Shown here in pieces: positions 1-11,900 of a stretch of 64,000 nucleotides of DNA. The stretch comes from Anthostomella pinea (lineage: Eukaryota; Ascomycota; Sordariomycetes; Xylariales; Xylariaceae): positions 248,001-312,000 of the forward strand of contig CAUWAG010000012.1 of the NCBI GenBank assembly GCA_963556695.1. The letters run 5' to 3'. The translations under genes were made by a program, and so were the position numbers. The stretch's first letter is position 1. Every line of letters starts with the position of its first letter. Under the pieces are notes generated by a model, which worked only from the letters and a program-made list of their open reading frames with translations, did not search any database and was not told the origin of the DNA.

Positions 1-1181
1 CGGCTTTTGAATTAGAGACCCCTCTTGGGTGCGACGGCGTCTTCCGAAGAGGCACATCTCTCCTCCAATGTGCGTGACGCGAGCTGCGTTTTTGGGAGAC
101 ACTTTTTGGTGTCAACAGGAGTCTTGGGCAACGATGATACCCTGGGCTTGTTTATAAGGGGAGTACAGTCACTAGGAGGCTGAATGGAAGCGATTGTCTA
201 CTTCAAACCATACTGAAGGTAATGCGTACCGATGATCTGTAAATAGGTCAACCCATCATTTTATCAGGCCAGGGGAGTCATGATCTTACCCTGATCAGGG
301 AAACCCTTCCCTAGCTTCTAGAGAATCAAGACATCTTCCGCCTCCATTCAAGCTTTGGGCCATCTTACAGGACCCGTTCAGTGGTGGGTGAACCTGCTCA
401 ATGATCCATCACCAGGTAGTCCATCCCCAGGTTACTCTCGATACCGCCTCTCCTCCTCTTGAACGGGATCGGGGACGACAAGTGCCGATGAGCCAGGGCT
501 CTGACATGCAAGTCCGAACAAAGATAAGTACGTGGTAAGTTACATAAGACATGTTCTTATAATAATATATATGTACAATTGATGGGACACGTTATGTACA
601 GAGTTATTGTTAGCCCATCAGTCTTAGCGAATCCTACATTTCGCATAGCCTGCACTCGGCACTGTTTCAAGTTTCGACTTCCAACTTCGAACCTCTGCTC
701 GACAACTATAACCAGGGCCCTGGAAGCGAAGCGCCTTCCAACCCCATATGATTATGCAGACCAAACTGCTGGGCTGCTGGGGTTGTTACGATTGGGAGCG
801 AGCCTCATGGGGGCCCGGTAATAATAGTACGCGACCTTGTCGCCTGGCGCAGCACCGACGGCGCGGATTGGATGGTCGAATCCTTCAGGTTTCCTATTCG
901 CTCCATGTGGGCCTTAACTTATCATTCTTCATGGTAAGCGATTCGCTCGTCGCTAATCCGCGAGCTCATCAGGCCCTCTTCCTCTTCGACTACGCGGCGG
1001 CGTAGCTGATCGGCCTGTCTCCTTTGCCGGACAAAGAAGGCGATCATAGAGCTGGAATTGGTTGGGCGCGTTACTTTGTCATCATTTCATTCTCGAATCC
1101 TTCTTGTGGAACGAATGCAAGGAGCGGATCCCTTGCCGCGTGGCGCCTCCAACGCGGAGGAAGTGGGGGGGAGAGAGAGAC
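1..1181. other. No recognised gene
   Basis: I see no convincing coding sequence here. The short open frames have no family resemblance, no splice structure and overlap one another. The last part is the 3' flank of the arylsulfotransferase-like gene on the minus strand. A purine-rich GA/GGGG run lies near 1165-1180. Confidence 0.5.
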
Positions 1182-3017
1182 TTACACCGTGAACCCCATA
1201 GCGAAAAGTATCGCCGCGAAGGCCGTTGCTGGGACGTCGCCCGAATGAGCCATATATATCGCCGTGGCTTGTGCCTTGGCTTGCTCCGCTTGGGCCATGG
1301 CTTGTTCCGAGGTCGTGAGATCGTCCAGGGCATAGTCGAGTCCGGTGAGCTCGCCGGTGACTGTGTGCACCGCTGCCGTGTAGCCGAGAATCACACCCTC
1401 GCGATCCAGTGCTGCGATCCGGGCGTACGTGGCGTTGCTATCACGCAGCCTGAAGGCTGTCTCGAATCCGGTGCGGTTCGATGTGACGACGATAGGATCG
1501 TAACCGTTGAGCCCGTCGAGGCTGTCAGATGCCAACTAGACTGGAATTAGCGAAAAAGGCATGGGGGCGGCTGATGGTGCCGAGCCGGCACGAAGACTTA
1601 CGACGACGTATTTTTCGACCTCTGTCGCTCCGTTCCAAGAGACGTATATGTTTGTGAAGATTCCGTCTCTAAAGGCGGCGATGTCCGGCGGCCACATTGG
1701 CATGCCCACCCACTCGGCTTTCCACGCACGATACGCGATCACGGGAACGATGCCAGGGTCGAGCTCCAACACTTGCCCTCGCTGGATGTCCATCACCAGT
1801 TCCCCGTCGGCCGTGTGTTCCGTATACATCGGGTTCTGGCCCCACGCGATAAGGACATTGCCATTGGCCGTCCGGCTGATGCCTCCGCGGGACGCACTGA
1901 AGATACTCTGGGGATGGTACCACTCGTTGACCATCTTGAAGGTCATCGCAACTGCGTCGACCTCGATCTCCAAGCCGCGGGAGCATCCGCCCTCGTGGCA
2001 AAAGCCGTTGAAGACCTGGTGATTATCGAAGAGCGTCATGCGGTTGTTGGCAGACAGGCGGGCGTTGTGCTGCCAGTGGAATTCCGCAGAGCCTCCCTCG
2101 GTGACGTCGGTGAAGTGGCTTCTCTTGCCTCCCAGAACCCATTTGACTTGCCTGGTCAGGCCATCCAGAAGCACGATGCTGTGAAGGTGACGGTAACTGA
2201 GAAGGAAATCCCCATGGGGCAGCTACACGCGTCCATGTTAGCCGAAATCTAGGCGCTCGTTTGTCTCCGCCAGTAACCATACCTTCTCAATACTGTTCAT
2301 ATGCCACAGATCGTGCGGGAAATCAGAATGGAAGGGTCCTTCGCCACGATATGGCCAGAACGAATCCTCGACATGGAAGTAATCCAGCGTATTGAATTGA
2401 AATCTGACCTCGTTCGTGACAGGATCAACCTCCTGCATAAAGCAATTGGTGCCGGGTTCGGGCCCAGGTCTGCCAATGGGTGCCAAGTCGATGTACTCTG
2501 CTCGGCAAACGACCATGGCGACCGTACCGTCGTCGGTCAAGGTTGCCTCGTGGCAGTCTGCTCCCAGACCAAAAAGGTCGCCTTGCGGCACGACCTGGTA
2601 TATCAGCTCATATCTCTGGTTCCAGATCCGAACCCTGCCTTCGGCACAGACGAAAATGACAGGCTGGCCGTGGAGCACCTGAGTCCGGACCGCTTGAGCG
2701 TCACCGTAGACTTGGTTGGCCCAGATGAGTGAGAGGTCCTTCGACGACACGATGCTAGGGCCGTATCCATCATAGCCACCGGTGATGAACAGGTGCCCGC
2801 TCTGGTCGATCTTGTCCGAGTCAAACTTGTTGACCTGATACCGCGGGGCTTTTATGGGAGACGAAAAAAAGGTCTGATTGGGTTCGGGACCAAGGTCGCC
2901 AGCTTGAAAAGATTCCAGGTGGGTGTATATGGGTGCGTCGGCAACGACTGGCGTAGTTGCAAGCATACTATACAGGAAAGCAGCAGTGGCCGCTGTGGAG
3001 AAGAAGTCGAAAGGCAT
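1182..3017 (-). CDS. Arylsulfotransferase (ASST)-like secreted protein
   Basis: Three exons, 3017-2283, 2222-1602 and 1535-1182, joined in phase 0, give about 569 residues. The start chosen is the ATG at 3017 because it begins with a hydrophobic, signal-peptide-like segment ending near VVADAP; an ATG 45 nt upstream would add a non-hydrophobic prefix. Introns are 60 and 66 nt with GTATGG/GTAG and GTAAGT/CTAG borders. The protein resembles the fungal Arylsulfotran_2 family: a beta-propeller-like body with the HMNSIEK-LPHGDFLLS stretch across the first splice and SIVLLDG...WVLGG after it, followed by a conserved late FHWQHNAR segment. Family members are predicted secreted or wall-anchored; their substrate is unknown. 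The C-terminus is a hydrophobic tail after SGDVPA that could be a GPI-attachment signal (inference). Function as a sulfotransferase is a family label only. Confidence 0.82.
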
Positions 3018-4122
3018 AGTGCAACCAGTAGTATATGAACATGACAACCGTAAATGTTGCAATTCCGAGTTACATGTTGACAGTCAGGCGAGACTGTTTC
3101 TAGATAAAGTACCCAAACAAGCCAAAGGAGCCGACTGCCAAGCGACGACACGCAATCAGGTAGCGAATAAGTCCACAAGAAGGATCGCTGACGACCGCGA
3201 TCTTCCTACGCTGGGGAGCCAGATGGGCGTGATGGGGCTGCCATCATTGATCGATCCTACAGATATCCGGTGACTTGTCATCTTGCGCCGTCATGTGTAG
3301 CCAAATGAGTCTGAATCCCTCTGCCCGTCTACCGCCTATGTGGGACCCAATGAAAGGCTATATATAGCCAACCCATGTAGGAGACCCCTTGCATGAGATA
3401 TTGGGCTGGCTGGGTAGACGCGTCGATGGGAGTCTGAACAAGCTTCTGCCAACACCGACAGCGAACGACGCGAAGGTGGCAAAGTCTACAGTATGACACC
3501 AACCTCAGCGGCTCCCCCTACTTGTAAAACTCCATGCCGTCGACATTTACTGTGCCGTTGGAACCTTGGATACTGTGCCGTCCGACCTGGCCGACAGTGT
3601 CGAAGATGGACAAGTCGTCGCAAGTGCTTACTATGACAGGTAATGGCCATCAAGTAACATGACACTGGCCACGTCGCTACAGTCTTATGGAACACCGCTG
3701 CCATCCACGAAGCTGCGATACTTCATTTCGAGGCTCGATCGTTCCTGATGTGAGTGAGTTGGATGGTGGTATCAGTATTCAAGTCGCGGTTCTGTCTGGT
3801 TTGGATATATATGCAAACATTTCACGAGCAAACAGACCGCTGGGTGCTGAATGTGGGAAAATTGGCCATGCGCGTCTGTCTCAAACCCAGCATGAACGCA
3901 CCGCTGGTATGGGTGAACCGGTATGAAGCTCAGCGAGTACTCGGGAGAACTGACTGGATGCTACACTCTGAGGTATGAACCTGCGATCGTCCAGAACACA
4001 GGCAAATATGTATTGACACAAGCAAGACCTTTGGCCGACCCACCTTGATCACAGTCGAATGCATATAGGTGAGGTGGTACGCCGGTATGGCAGAGGGTGT
4101 CCCAAGTTGTGATCTATTCACC
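3018..4122. other. No recognised gene
   Basis: Upstream region of the arylsulfotransferase-like gene and 3' flank of TSR3. Open frames between about 3490 and 3980 are short, overlap on both strands and resemble nothing I know. No clear repeat seen. Confidence 0.5.
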
Positions 4123-5328
4123 TTACCACCTCTTGGGTGCAGACACAGCGCCTGCCGTAAAGGTTCGGCGTTCGGTGGTCACTTTTGCCCTCTCCTTCTC
4201 TAGCTTCGCCAGCCCGACTCTGTCGGTGACGGGGGTTGCGTCGATGATATTGTCGAACGTGTCGTCCTCATCTTCATCCCCGTTATCCGAGTCTGGCTCT
4301 ATATCGGAATCGACTTGGTACTTTTGCGGTTGAGGCGGAGGTATTGCCTGTGGTTTTGATCTGCGCTCCGAATCTTCGGGATTGGCAAACGGTTTCGACG
4401 CCAGCACTTTGCGCCGGATCTCCTCCATCTCGGCCTCGTCATCATCGTCGTCCGAGATATCGAAAGGGTCTCTGCTCTTCCCTTCCGCCTCCTGGTGTGC
4501 TACGTTGTCTCCAGGCTTTGGCCACTGAGCTGGCTTCTTTCCTAGATATATACCATCCACGCTGCCGCCGTCTCTCTCTTGGCCCTCGGCATCACCTTCG
4601 TCGTCGTCCTCCTCCTCCTCGTCATCCGAGTCGACAACTTCTCTTCGATTGAGATTGCCTCCCTTCCACAAATCGTCGTCATCAACATTCTCCCTGCTCT
4701 CAGCATGCTCCCGCTCCAGGCGCTCCAACCACTCCCTCTCTGTCTGCTTGAGCGACTCCTCGTCTGCACAAGCGGCATACTTCTTAAGTAGTTTCGAGTT
4801 GATATTGAGGAAGGATTCGCCGTAGTTGAATGGTCGCAGAATGTATTCAGCCCAATCGGGGTGGCCGCAAATGTAGAAGGCCGCGGCCAGGGCCTCGACA
4901 CAGTTTAGCCGGTAGGGCTTGCCGTAGTTGACGGAATTGGCGGCGACGAGGTATGGCAGCAGTCGCTCGCATTTACCTCCGACCTTGCTCCACTGTACTT
5001 CTTGTGTTCGTGCCCAGGAGCATTCCACGACAGCAGCGCCATACTGGTCCATGAGTTCTCTGTCGGCGGGCGAGAGGGTGCGCTTCCCGTTGGGTGTGAT
5101 GATGACGCCGTTGTGTCGTTGGCCCATGTGGAGGTCGCGCATGAGGCCGAGTTTGATGAGCTTCTTCCCCGAACATCGCTTCGGATCGCAGTGGTTCAGG
5201 TCCCAGCAGGCGGCTTTGAATGGTGGTGGCGCCGAGTCGGCATTGTCAGGATCGTCTTGGTCGGGGCGTGCTCGAGGACGAGGGTTGCCCTTCCCACCGC
5301 GGAACTTGTCTTTCTTATGACGAACCAT
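4123..5328 (-). CDS. TSR3: 18S rRNA aminocarboxypropyltransferase Tsr3
   Basis: Single exon of 401 residues. I chose the ATG at 5328 (MVRHKKDKF) because it matches the basic start usual for Tsr3; the frame stays open 41 codons upstream but that part looks like leader sequence. An RLI-like N-terminal domain (about residues 30-75, with ACWDLNHCDPKRCSG) is followed by the Tsr3 SAM-dependent domain (LSPADRELM, VVECSWARTQEV, LPYLVAANSVNYG, LNCVEALAAAFYICG). In the family this enzyme adds the acp group of the hypermodified m1acp3-psi base of 18S rRNA during late cytoplasmic 40S maturation. The last 170 residues are a highly acidic Asp/Glu/Ser tail, common in fungal orthologues. It lies head to head with the GGA gene, 655 bp apart. 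Confidence 0.95.
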   Translation of the reverse strand: MVRHKKDKFRGGKGNPRPRARPDQDDPDNADSAPPPFKAACWDLNHCDPKRCSGKKLIKLGLMRDLHMGQRHNGVIITPNGKRTLSPADRELMDQYGAAVVECSWARTQEVQWSKVGGKCERLLPYLVAANSVNYGKPYRLNCVEALAAAFYICGHPDWAEYILRPFNYGESFLNINSKLLKKYAACADEESLKQTEREWLERLEREHAESRENVDDDDLWKGGNLNRREVVDSDDEEEEDDDEGDAEGQERDGGSVDGIYLGKKPAQWPKPGDNVAHQEAEGKSRDPFDISDDDDDEAEMEEIRRKVLASKPFANPEDSERRSKPQAIPPPQPQKYQVDSDIEPDSDNGDEDEDDTFDNIIDATPVTDRVGLAKLEKERAKVTTERRTFTAGAVSAPKRW

Positions 5329-5983
5329 AGTAGGTGCGAAGAGATTGGGACTGAGCGGTCTTGTGGAAGAGTCGATAGTCGATTTCGGGGGTTTGAGTGC
5401 GGCTGGTCGACTGTGAAGCGTGATGATGTGTGATGACAGGTTGCGACTCAAATGACTACTCCCGTCCTAACAATCTTCAAATGTGCGGACGACGCGATCT
5501 GCCCGTGGGCCGTGGTGGGGGTCTGGCCGCGGGGCAGTCATGTGACCTCGTACGTAACTTGGGAGGGCGTCAGGCTTCAGGTACGTACCCCTTCTGCCCC
5601 TGTGCCACTGGGGCTGTGGGCGATCGACGGTTGCCCCTGTTGTCCAGATGTCAACTTCCCCCCCCCCCACACCCCAACTCCAGCCACTGGCCACTGCCAC
5701 CTTCGTGCCGCATCTCCCATCGCTACCATACCCACGCCGACGTCCACGCCCACGATAGCACCCTCTGGCCTTTGGCACTGCCTGCACGCAGTTCGAATGT
5801 GGGATGTCTGGTAGTTGACGCTAGATCACCCATTCCTAGACCGAATAGCAAGCACGTGTCTATGGAAGACCTGATGATATAGCGCCTTGCTTCGAGCGCA
5901 TCCCTTTTCCTCCTCGACCCTTGATTGGTATTCCATCCGCGACACCGACACCGACATCGACATCTCCAAAGCTACACATCACG
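5329..5983. promoter_or_regulatory. Shared divergent upstream region of TSR3 and GGA
   Basis: The start codons of TSR3 (minus) and the GGA adaptor (plus) face away from each other across this 655-bp gap, so both promoters must lie here. It contains a C-rich run near 5657-5670 and CACCGACACCGACATC-like pyrimidine/purine repeats just before the GGA start. No specific factor site is claimed. Confidence 0.5.
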
Positions 5984-8103
5984 ATGGAGGCTGCCTCGGC
6001 CCGTGCTGCGGCAAGGGATCGCTGGAACGAGCAGGGCTACCCGCGCCCGTCTCAACTACAGCGGTTCATCTCAAGTGCCTGCAGCCCCGAGAACTACGAG
6101 CCAAACCTGGCCCTCAACCTCGAGATTTCCGACCTGATCAACAACAAGAAAGGCAGCGCTCCCCGCGAAGCCGCCGTCGCTATCGTCAACTACATCAACT
6201 CGCGCAACCCCAATGTCGGCCTCCTCGCTCTGAACCTGCTGGACATATGTGTCAAGAACTGCGGATACCCCTTCCACCTCCAGATCAGCGCCAAAGAGTT
6301 TCTCAACGAGCTTGTCAGGCGATTCCCCGAAAGACCACCACTTCGATATACCCGCGTCCAGACCAAGATTCTCGAAGCCATCGAAGAATGGAGGAGCACA
6401 ATATGCGAGACCAGCCGGTACAAGGACGACCTGGGCTTTATCAGAGACATGCACCGTCTGCTTAGCTACAAAGGCTACCACTTTCCCGAGGTCAGGAGGG
6501 ACGATGCTGCGGTATTGAATCCCAGTGATGTGAGTCTACGGCCATGCCATGCGCCAATTTGCCTACTGACAGCCCCAGAACCTCAAATCCGTCGAGGAAA
6601 TGGAGGAGGAGGAACGGGAGGCCCAATCGGCCAAGCTTCAAGAATTGATCCGAAGAGGTGCCCCGGAAGATCTACAGGAGGCAAACCGACTGATGAAGAT
6701 CATGGCCGGTTTTGATACGAGGACCAAGACAGATTACCGCGCCAAGGCAGCGGAGGAGGTGGGAAAGATCCAAGCGAAGGCCCGACTTCTGGAGGAGAGA
6801 TTGGCAGCTTTCAAACCCGGCGACTCTATGACCGACGGGGATGTTTTCGAAGAATTGGCTGCCGCGCTTCAAAGCGCACAACCCAAGATCCAGAAGATGT
6901 GCGAGGAGGAGTCTGACGACCATGAGGCCGTTGCGAAGCTATTCGAAATTAACGACAGCATACACCGGACTGTCGAGCGGTGGAAGCTTCTCAAGAAGGG
7001 TGACGTCGAAGGCGCCAACAAGCTTGCGCAAGGGGCGCCGATGCCAACATTGGCCCCAACCTCTTCAGCACCTGGAAAGGCATCATCGGCGGCAAATGAG
7101 CTTTCCTTGATCGACTTCGATGGAGAATCTGGTACAAATGGAGCGAGCAATGCGGCTGGCTCAAGCTCTCAGACTGGTGGAGTTGAGAATGACCTCCTGG
7201 GTCTGTCTTTGGGAGACAGTGGCGGTAACTATGGCCAGGGTGGTGGCATCTCCCTCGGATTCGGTGCAAACTCAAGTCTGTCTACCTCTACCAACACAAT
7301 GCCAGAATGTGAGTTTTCGGCTGACCATTTTGTTAGATATGCCAGGACCTGCGCTCCTTTCTTCCATGACACAGCATAGCACTGCTGGGGGAGCTGCCCC
7401 AGCGCCTACACCACCACCAGTCTCTCCAAACTTTTCGGGATTTGTCTCCCAACCTTCAACGTCTCAAAGCAGCACCCCACAAGTTCCTCTGGGCCAGTAC
7501 TCTGCTTTCTCGCAGCCGGCGCAGAGGAATAACGATCTCTTTGCCGCTCTCGCATCGCCGCAGTTCTCATCCAAACCGTCCACACCGAAGCCTCCTGCTC
7601 CCGCCGCGGCGAACGAAGACGATGAGTGGTCGTTCTCTTCGGCTTTACCGACGGCGGCCCCTTTGCTCCCCAGGGAGCACAGTGCAACAGTAAAGGATGG
7701 CCCATTACAGATTAACATGAAAGCTGCACGACCGCCGCAATCAGGCAATGCCCTGGCATTGGCTTTTGCCTTTTCCAACATGACTATGCAGCCCATCAGT
7801 GATCTCCACTTTCAGCTGGCGGTGACAAAGGTGAGAGTCCCTCGTACCCCTATTCTTCAGCTCTGCCTTGCAGCCCTACTGACACGTCCCAACTAGGGTT
7901 ACGAGTTGCAGCTCCAGCCTCAAACAGGGCGCGCTTTGCAGCCCAATCAAAAACACGGTGTGATGCAGGCGATTCAGGTGTGGCACGCAGGGGATCAGAC
8001 AAAGAAGGTCGCAAGCATCAAGCTGCGGTGGCGTGTGAGCTATACGCTCGGTTCAGAGGTCAAGAGCGAGATGGGCGATATACCAGAATTCGGTGTCGCG
8101 TAA
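5984..8103 (+). CDS. GGA: GGA-type clathrin adaptor (VHS-GAT-GAE)
   Basis: Start ATG at 5984 (MEAASARAAARDRW). Exons are 5984-6529, 6579-7308, then from 7337 or 7403 to 7830, and 7897-8103. Domains in order: VHS (about residues 15-150; LALNLLDICVKNCG, EFLNELVRRFP), GAT (about 190-330; LIRRGAPEDLQEANRLMKIM), a Ser/Pro/Gln-rich hinge, and a gamma-adaptin-ear domain at the C-terminus (NALALAFAFSNMTMQPISDL... ending in PEFGVA). These proteins bind Arf-GTP, ubiquitin and cargo at the trans-Golgi and recruit clathrin for transport to endosomes and the vacuole. The second intron is uncertain: the nearest in-frame acceptor gives only 28 nt; the acceptor at 7401-7402 gives 94 nt and keeps the frame. 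Homologues are usually 580-680 residues, which fits either model. Confidence 0.9.
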
Positions 8104-8958
8104 AGCCGGTACAAAGGGGTAAGGTCAATAAAGGCATTCTTGATTGTTGATATGGTTGCTGAATTATCTTGGATTGTGACTCGTTTCTTGTGAGCTGTGT
8201 AGTCCTCACTTTCGACTAACTGCAGGACTGTTGCCTGTTATTTTATCATCAAGCCAGGTATTCTGGTTACCAACGCGCATGCTGGAAGCTGGGACCATAC
8301 ATACGACAGGATCAGGTCACCTTTGGCATAGCGGGTATTGAGAAGGAGGTGGAGTCAGTCATTTCAGAAGGCGCCGGCGAGGGTGGGAGTCGGAGTGCGC
8401 TTCAACACTATACGGCGCGCGTGGCAAGACATCGTCGCCACCACGGCGCTTGTCAGCGAATTCGAGTGCGTCACCCAGCACCTCATCCAGACCGCTTGCA
8501 CCCGAGGACGTCATCAAGCGATATTGTTCATTTTGATCGGTGAAGTGGCAGTCAATACGCACTGTACACCTGCTATTCGAACAAGAATGGAGCATGCCAC
8601 CCACCCACCTGGTGAACAGACAAGGGGCTGGCTAATGATCAAGTATGCGTCTAGGTTTTGTGCCTCGATGCTGGAGTGGGCATGTCTTCCATATATTGTG
8701 CCTTGTATATACAGTACAGTACAGTACAGTACAACCAGAGATATATATATGCTCCTCGCCATGGAATGCTAGACTCGACGCAATGCGCCATCATATATAT
8801 GTTGCACACCATCATATCATACACCCCAGTCTCTTATAGCTAATGTCATCCGCGATCTAGATTATAAGTCGTGAAGGACATCCTAGACCAACACAACGGC
8901 AGTCCTTATCATACAAGCCGCCTCCCTTTCGAGCATTGGAACTAGCGACACTTATTAC
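8104..8958. other. No gene; convergent 3' flanks and a short pentanucleotide repeat
   Basis: The GGA and mitochondrial IF-2 genes converge on this region. It holds an (ACAGT)4 microsatellite at about 8711-8730 and several ATATATAT runs. No supported coding sequence. Confidence 0.5.
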
Positions 8959-11900
8959 TTACAAGGTCCGTGCCGTCTTGACCTCGTCGTACGCCTGGAT
9001 CTGGTCGCCAATCTCGAGGTCCTGGAAGTCCTCGAAGCCTATGCCACACTCGGCACCTTTGCGCATCTCCTCCACGTTCTTTTTGATGTGCTTCAGGGTC
9101 TCGAGCTTGCCTATTTTGCAGTCATTGGGTCAGTAAAATGGTCGCCTTCCTATAGGGAATATAGAGAAAATCAAGAAGAAATCGAGGCGTTGAAAAAGTG
9201 AGGAATATTGGCAAAGAAAGAGTGGGAATTGCAGACTCACCGTCATACAGCTTCTCTCCCTTCCGGAACACACGGTACAGGCTGTTCCGCGCGACGACGC
9301 CGTTGCGCACCCTGCAGCCGGCAACATTCTTGTACACGCGCCCGCGCACGTTGATCGGGAAGATCTGCAGAACCTCGGCCTCGCCCAGAACGCGGCTAGT
9401 GACATCGGGCGTCAGGTACTCGCTGAGCTTGGCCTTCACTTCGTCGACGAGATGATAGATGATGGTATGGTCGAGAATGCGCACACCTTGCTCCTCGGCC
9501 ATCCGCTTGATGTAGCCTGGCGTCGTCGTGGCGAAGTTGATGATGGTCGACTTGGACGTCGCCGCGTGCTCGACATCGAACTCGCTGATCGGGCCGGCTG
9601 CTGACCGCAGGATTCGCGGCCGCACCTCGTGACTGCCTATCTCCAGGATCGCGGCGCATACTGCCTCCACCGAGCCGTGGACGTCGCCCTTGACGACAAA
9701 GTTGACCAGCTTGGTGCCATCCTCTTCATCGGCTAGCTCCTCGGCGGCTGTGGGATCTTCCGCTCCTTCTGCAGCTGCTTTCTCGCGAGCACGCTTCTCT
9801 TGCAGGGCTTTACGAGCCTCGCCGATGACCTCGTAATCGGCGGCATCCTTCTCACGCTCACGAAGGCCCTCGCGGTAGGTAACTGCACTCTTGGCTTTGC
9901 CCTCGTCCGGCGCTTGGATGACGGCATCTCCAGCAGCGGGAAGATCTTTCCAGCCTAGAATTTCGACGGGACTTCCGGGCGGTGCCTCATCGACGTCAAC
10001 ACCAGCTTCGTTGCGGAGATGTCGGATCTTGGCCCATGTTAGACCAGCCGCAATGTAGTCACCTGGTCTCAGTGTACCTCGTTTGACAAGTACAGTGGCG
10101 GCCTTGCCCGTCGTTTTGAGGCTACTCTCGAGGATCCATCCTTCGGCTGGGCCATCAACTTCGGCTCGGTGATCCAGAATTTCGGAAAGTGTAAGAATGT
10201 TCTCTTCTAGGTCGGCCATACCCTCACCGGTCTTGCCACTGACACACACGACCTGGACGTCTCCTCCAAAATCCTCAATCTCAACGCCGTTCTCAGCAAG
10301 GTCATGCTTCACAAGATCAATGCGGGCACCATCCTTGTCGATCTTGTTGATCGCTACAATTATGGGCACCTTTGAAGCGCGTGCGTGCTTCAGTGCCTCG
10401 ATGGTCTGAGGCTTGACACTGTCATCCGCGGCTACAACCAGGACGACGATGTCGGTAACGTTCGCACCTCGCTGTCGCATTGTGAGGAATGCTGCGTGCC
10501 CAGGGGTATCAAGGAATGTGATAGGTTTTCCCGATGAAAGCTTCACGGAGAAGGCACCGATGTGCTGGGTGATGCCGCCGTGTTCCTGTGCTGCGACGGA
10601 GGACTTGCGCAGGTAGTCGAGGAGCGTCGTCTTACCATGGTCTACATGGCCCATGATAGTTACAACGGGCGGTCGTTCCGGTAGAACTGAAGGATCCACG
10701 GGTGGAGGACGGGGTTTGAGGTCATCACCTTCGCCCGACCTGACGGTGGGCTCGTAGCCATATTCTTGCGCGACCAGTGCCGCGGTCTCACCCGCCATGA
10801 GACTGTCCAACGTCACGCCTTCGAAGCCCAGCTCGCCTAATTGGACCAAGAACTCGTCTGGCCTGATCTTCAGCGCGTCCGCCAAGGCCGTTATACTGAT
10901 CAGTTCTGGCAGGAGAATCGGTCTTGGCTCTGTCTGCTCGGAGTCGCGCTGCGCCTTGCGCTCTGCCTTTTGCCGTCGTCTCTCCTGATAGCGGTCGAAA
11001 CTGCTGACAACCTCCTCGTCTTCATCAGCATCACCAAATCGAGATTGCCGCTTTGATCGCTTCCCGCGTGCTTTATCCGTTCGCTCTTCTCTTTCGAATC
11101 GTTCCAGCCTTCTATCTCGGTCTCGATCCCGGCCTTTGGGCTTCTGAGATCTACTTTGAGATTCATAGTCAGATTGCGGTAACGGAACCTCCTTTGTTTC
11201 AGACTTGGCTTCGCTTGCTGCGGGTTGTTGCCGGTTCATCTTTCTATACTCAATTCTCTGATCGAACTCCTTGCCCCAGTCATCCGAGGGATTGGGTTTT
11301 GGATCTTCACGACCAACAATCTTGCTGTCCAGAGACCCCTTCGCTGTTTTTCCAGATACCTGACTCCTGGATTTCCGCCCTTCAGCATCCCGGCCGTTAT
11401 TAGAACCAAAAGCAGCCCAAAAGTCCCCCTTATTTGACTTTTCCTGAGTTTGTTTTCGCGCAAGTTGACGCCAAGGCGTCGGCGTTTCAGCCGTCGAGTC
11501 TACGTCCCTGGTCGGACTTCTGCTGAATCTGTCGTTTGACGGAGTGTGGTAAAAGTTATTGTCCGATAGTCCCCGGTCCCTCGACTTGCTTCCGCCGGGA
11601 ATTGTGTCTCGTTGGTTACGCGTACGTGGAGACCAGCTATCGTTGCCATAAGCCGGTTGCATAACGTTATCACCACGACTTGCACTGTGGTCAAATCTAT
11701 TGCGGTTCTCCCGGGTTCCTATATTCATGAATGGTGTCCGTCTCTCAGATTCACCACGTGAAACTGATGTGGAGCTCTCTGCTGTCCTGCTTGCTGAAGC
11801 GTCTGATGGCCAGCCGCTTGCCGCATGTGATGGTATAGGTCTCGCAGAGCCCGAGTCCTCTGAGGTCTTTGTTGGTTGTGGTGGAGTGGACCAGAAACTG

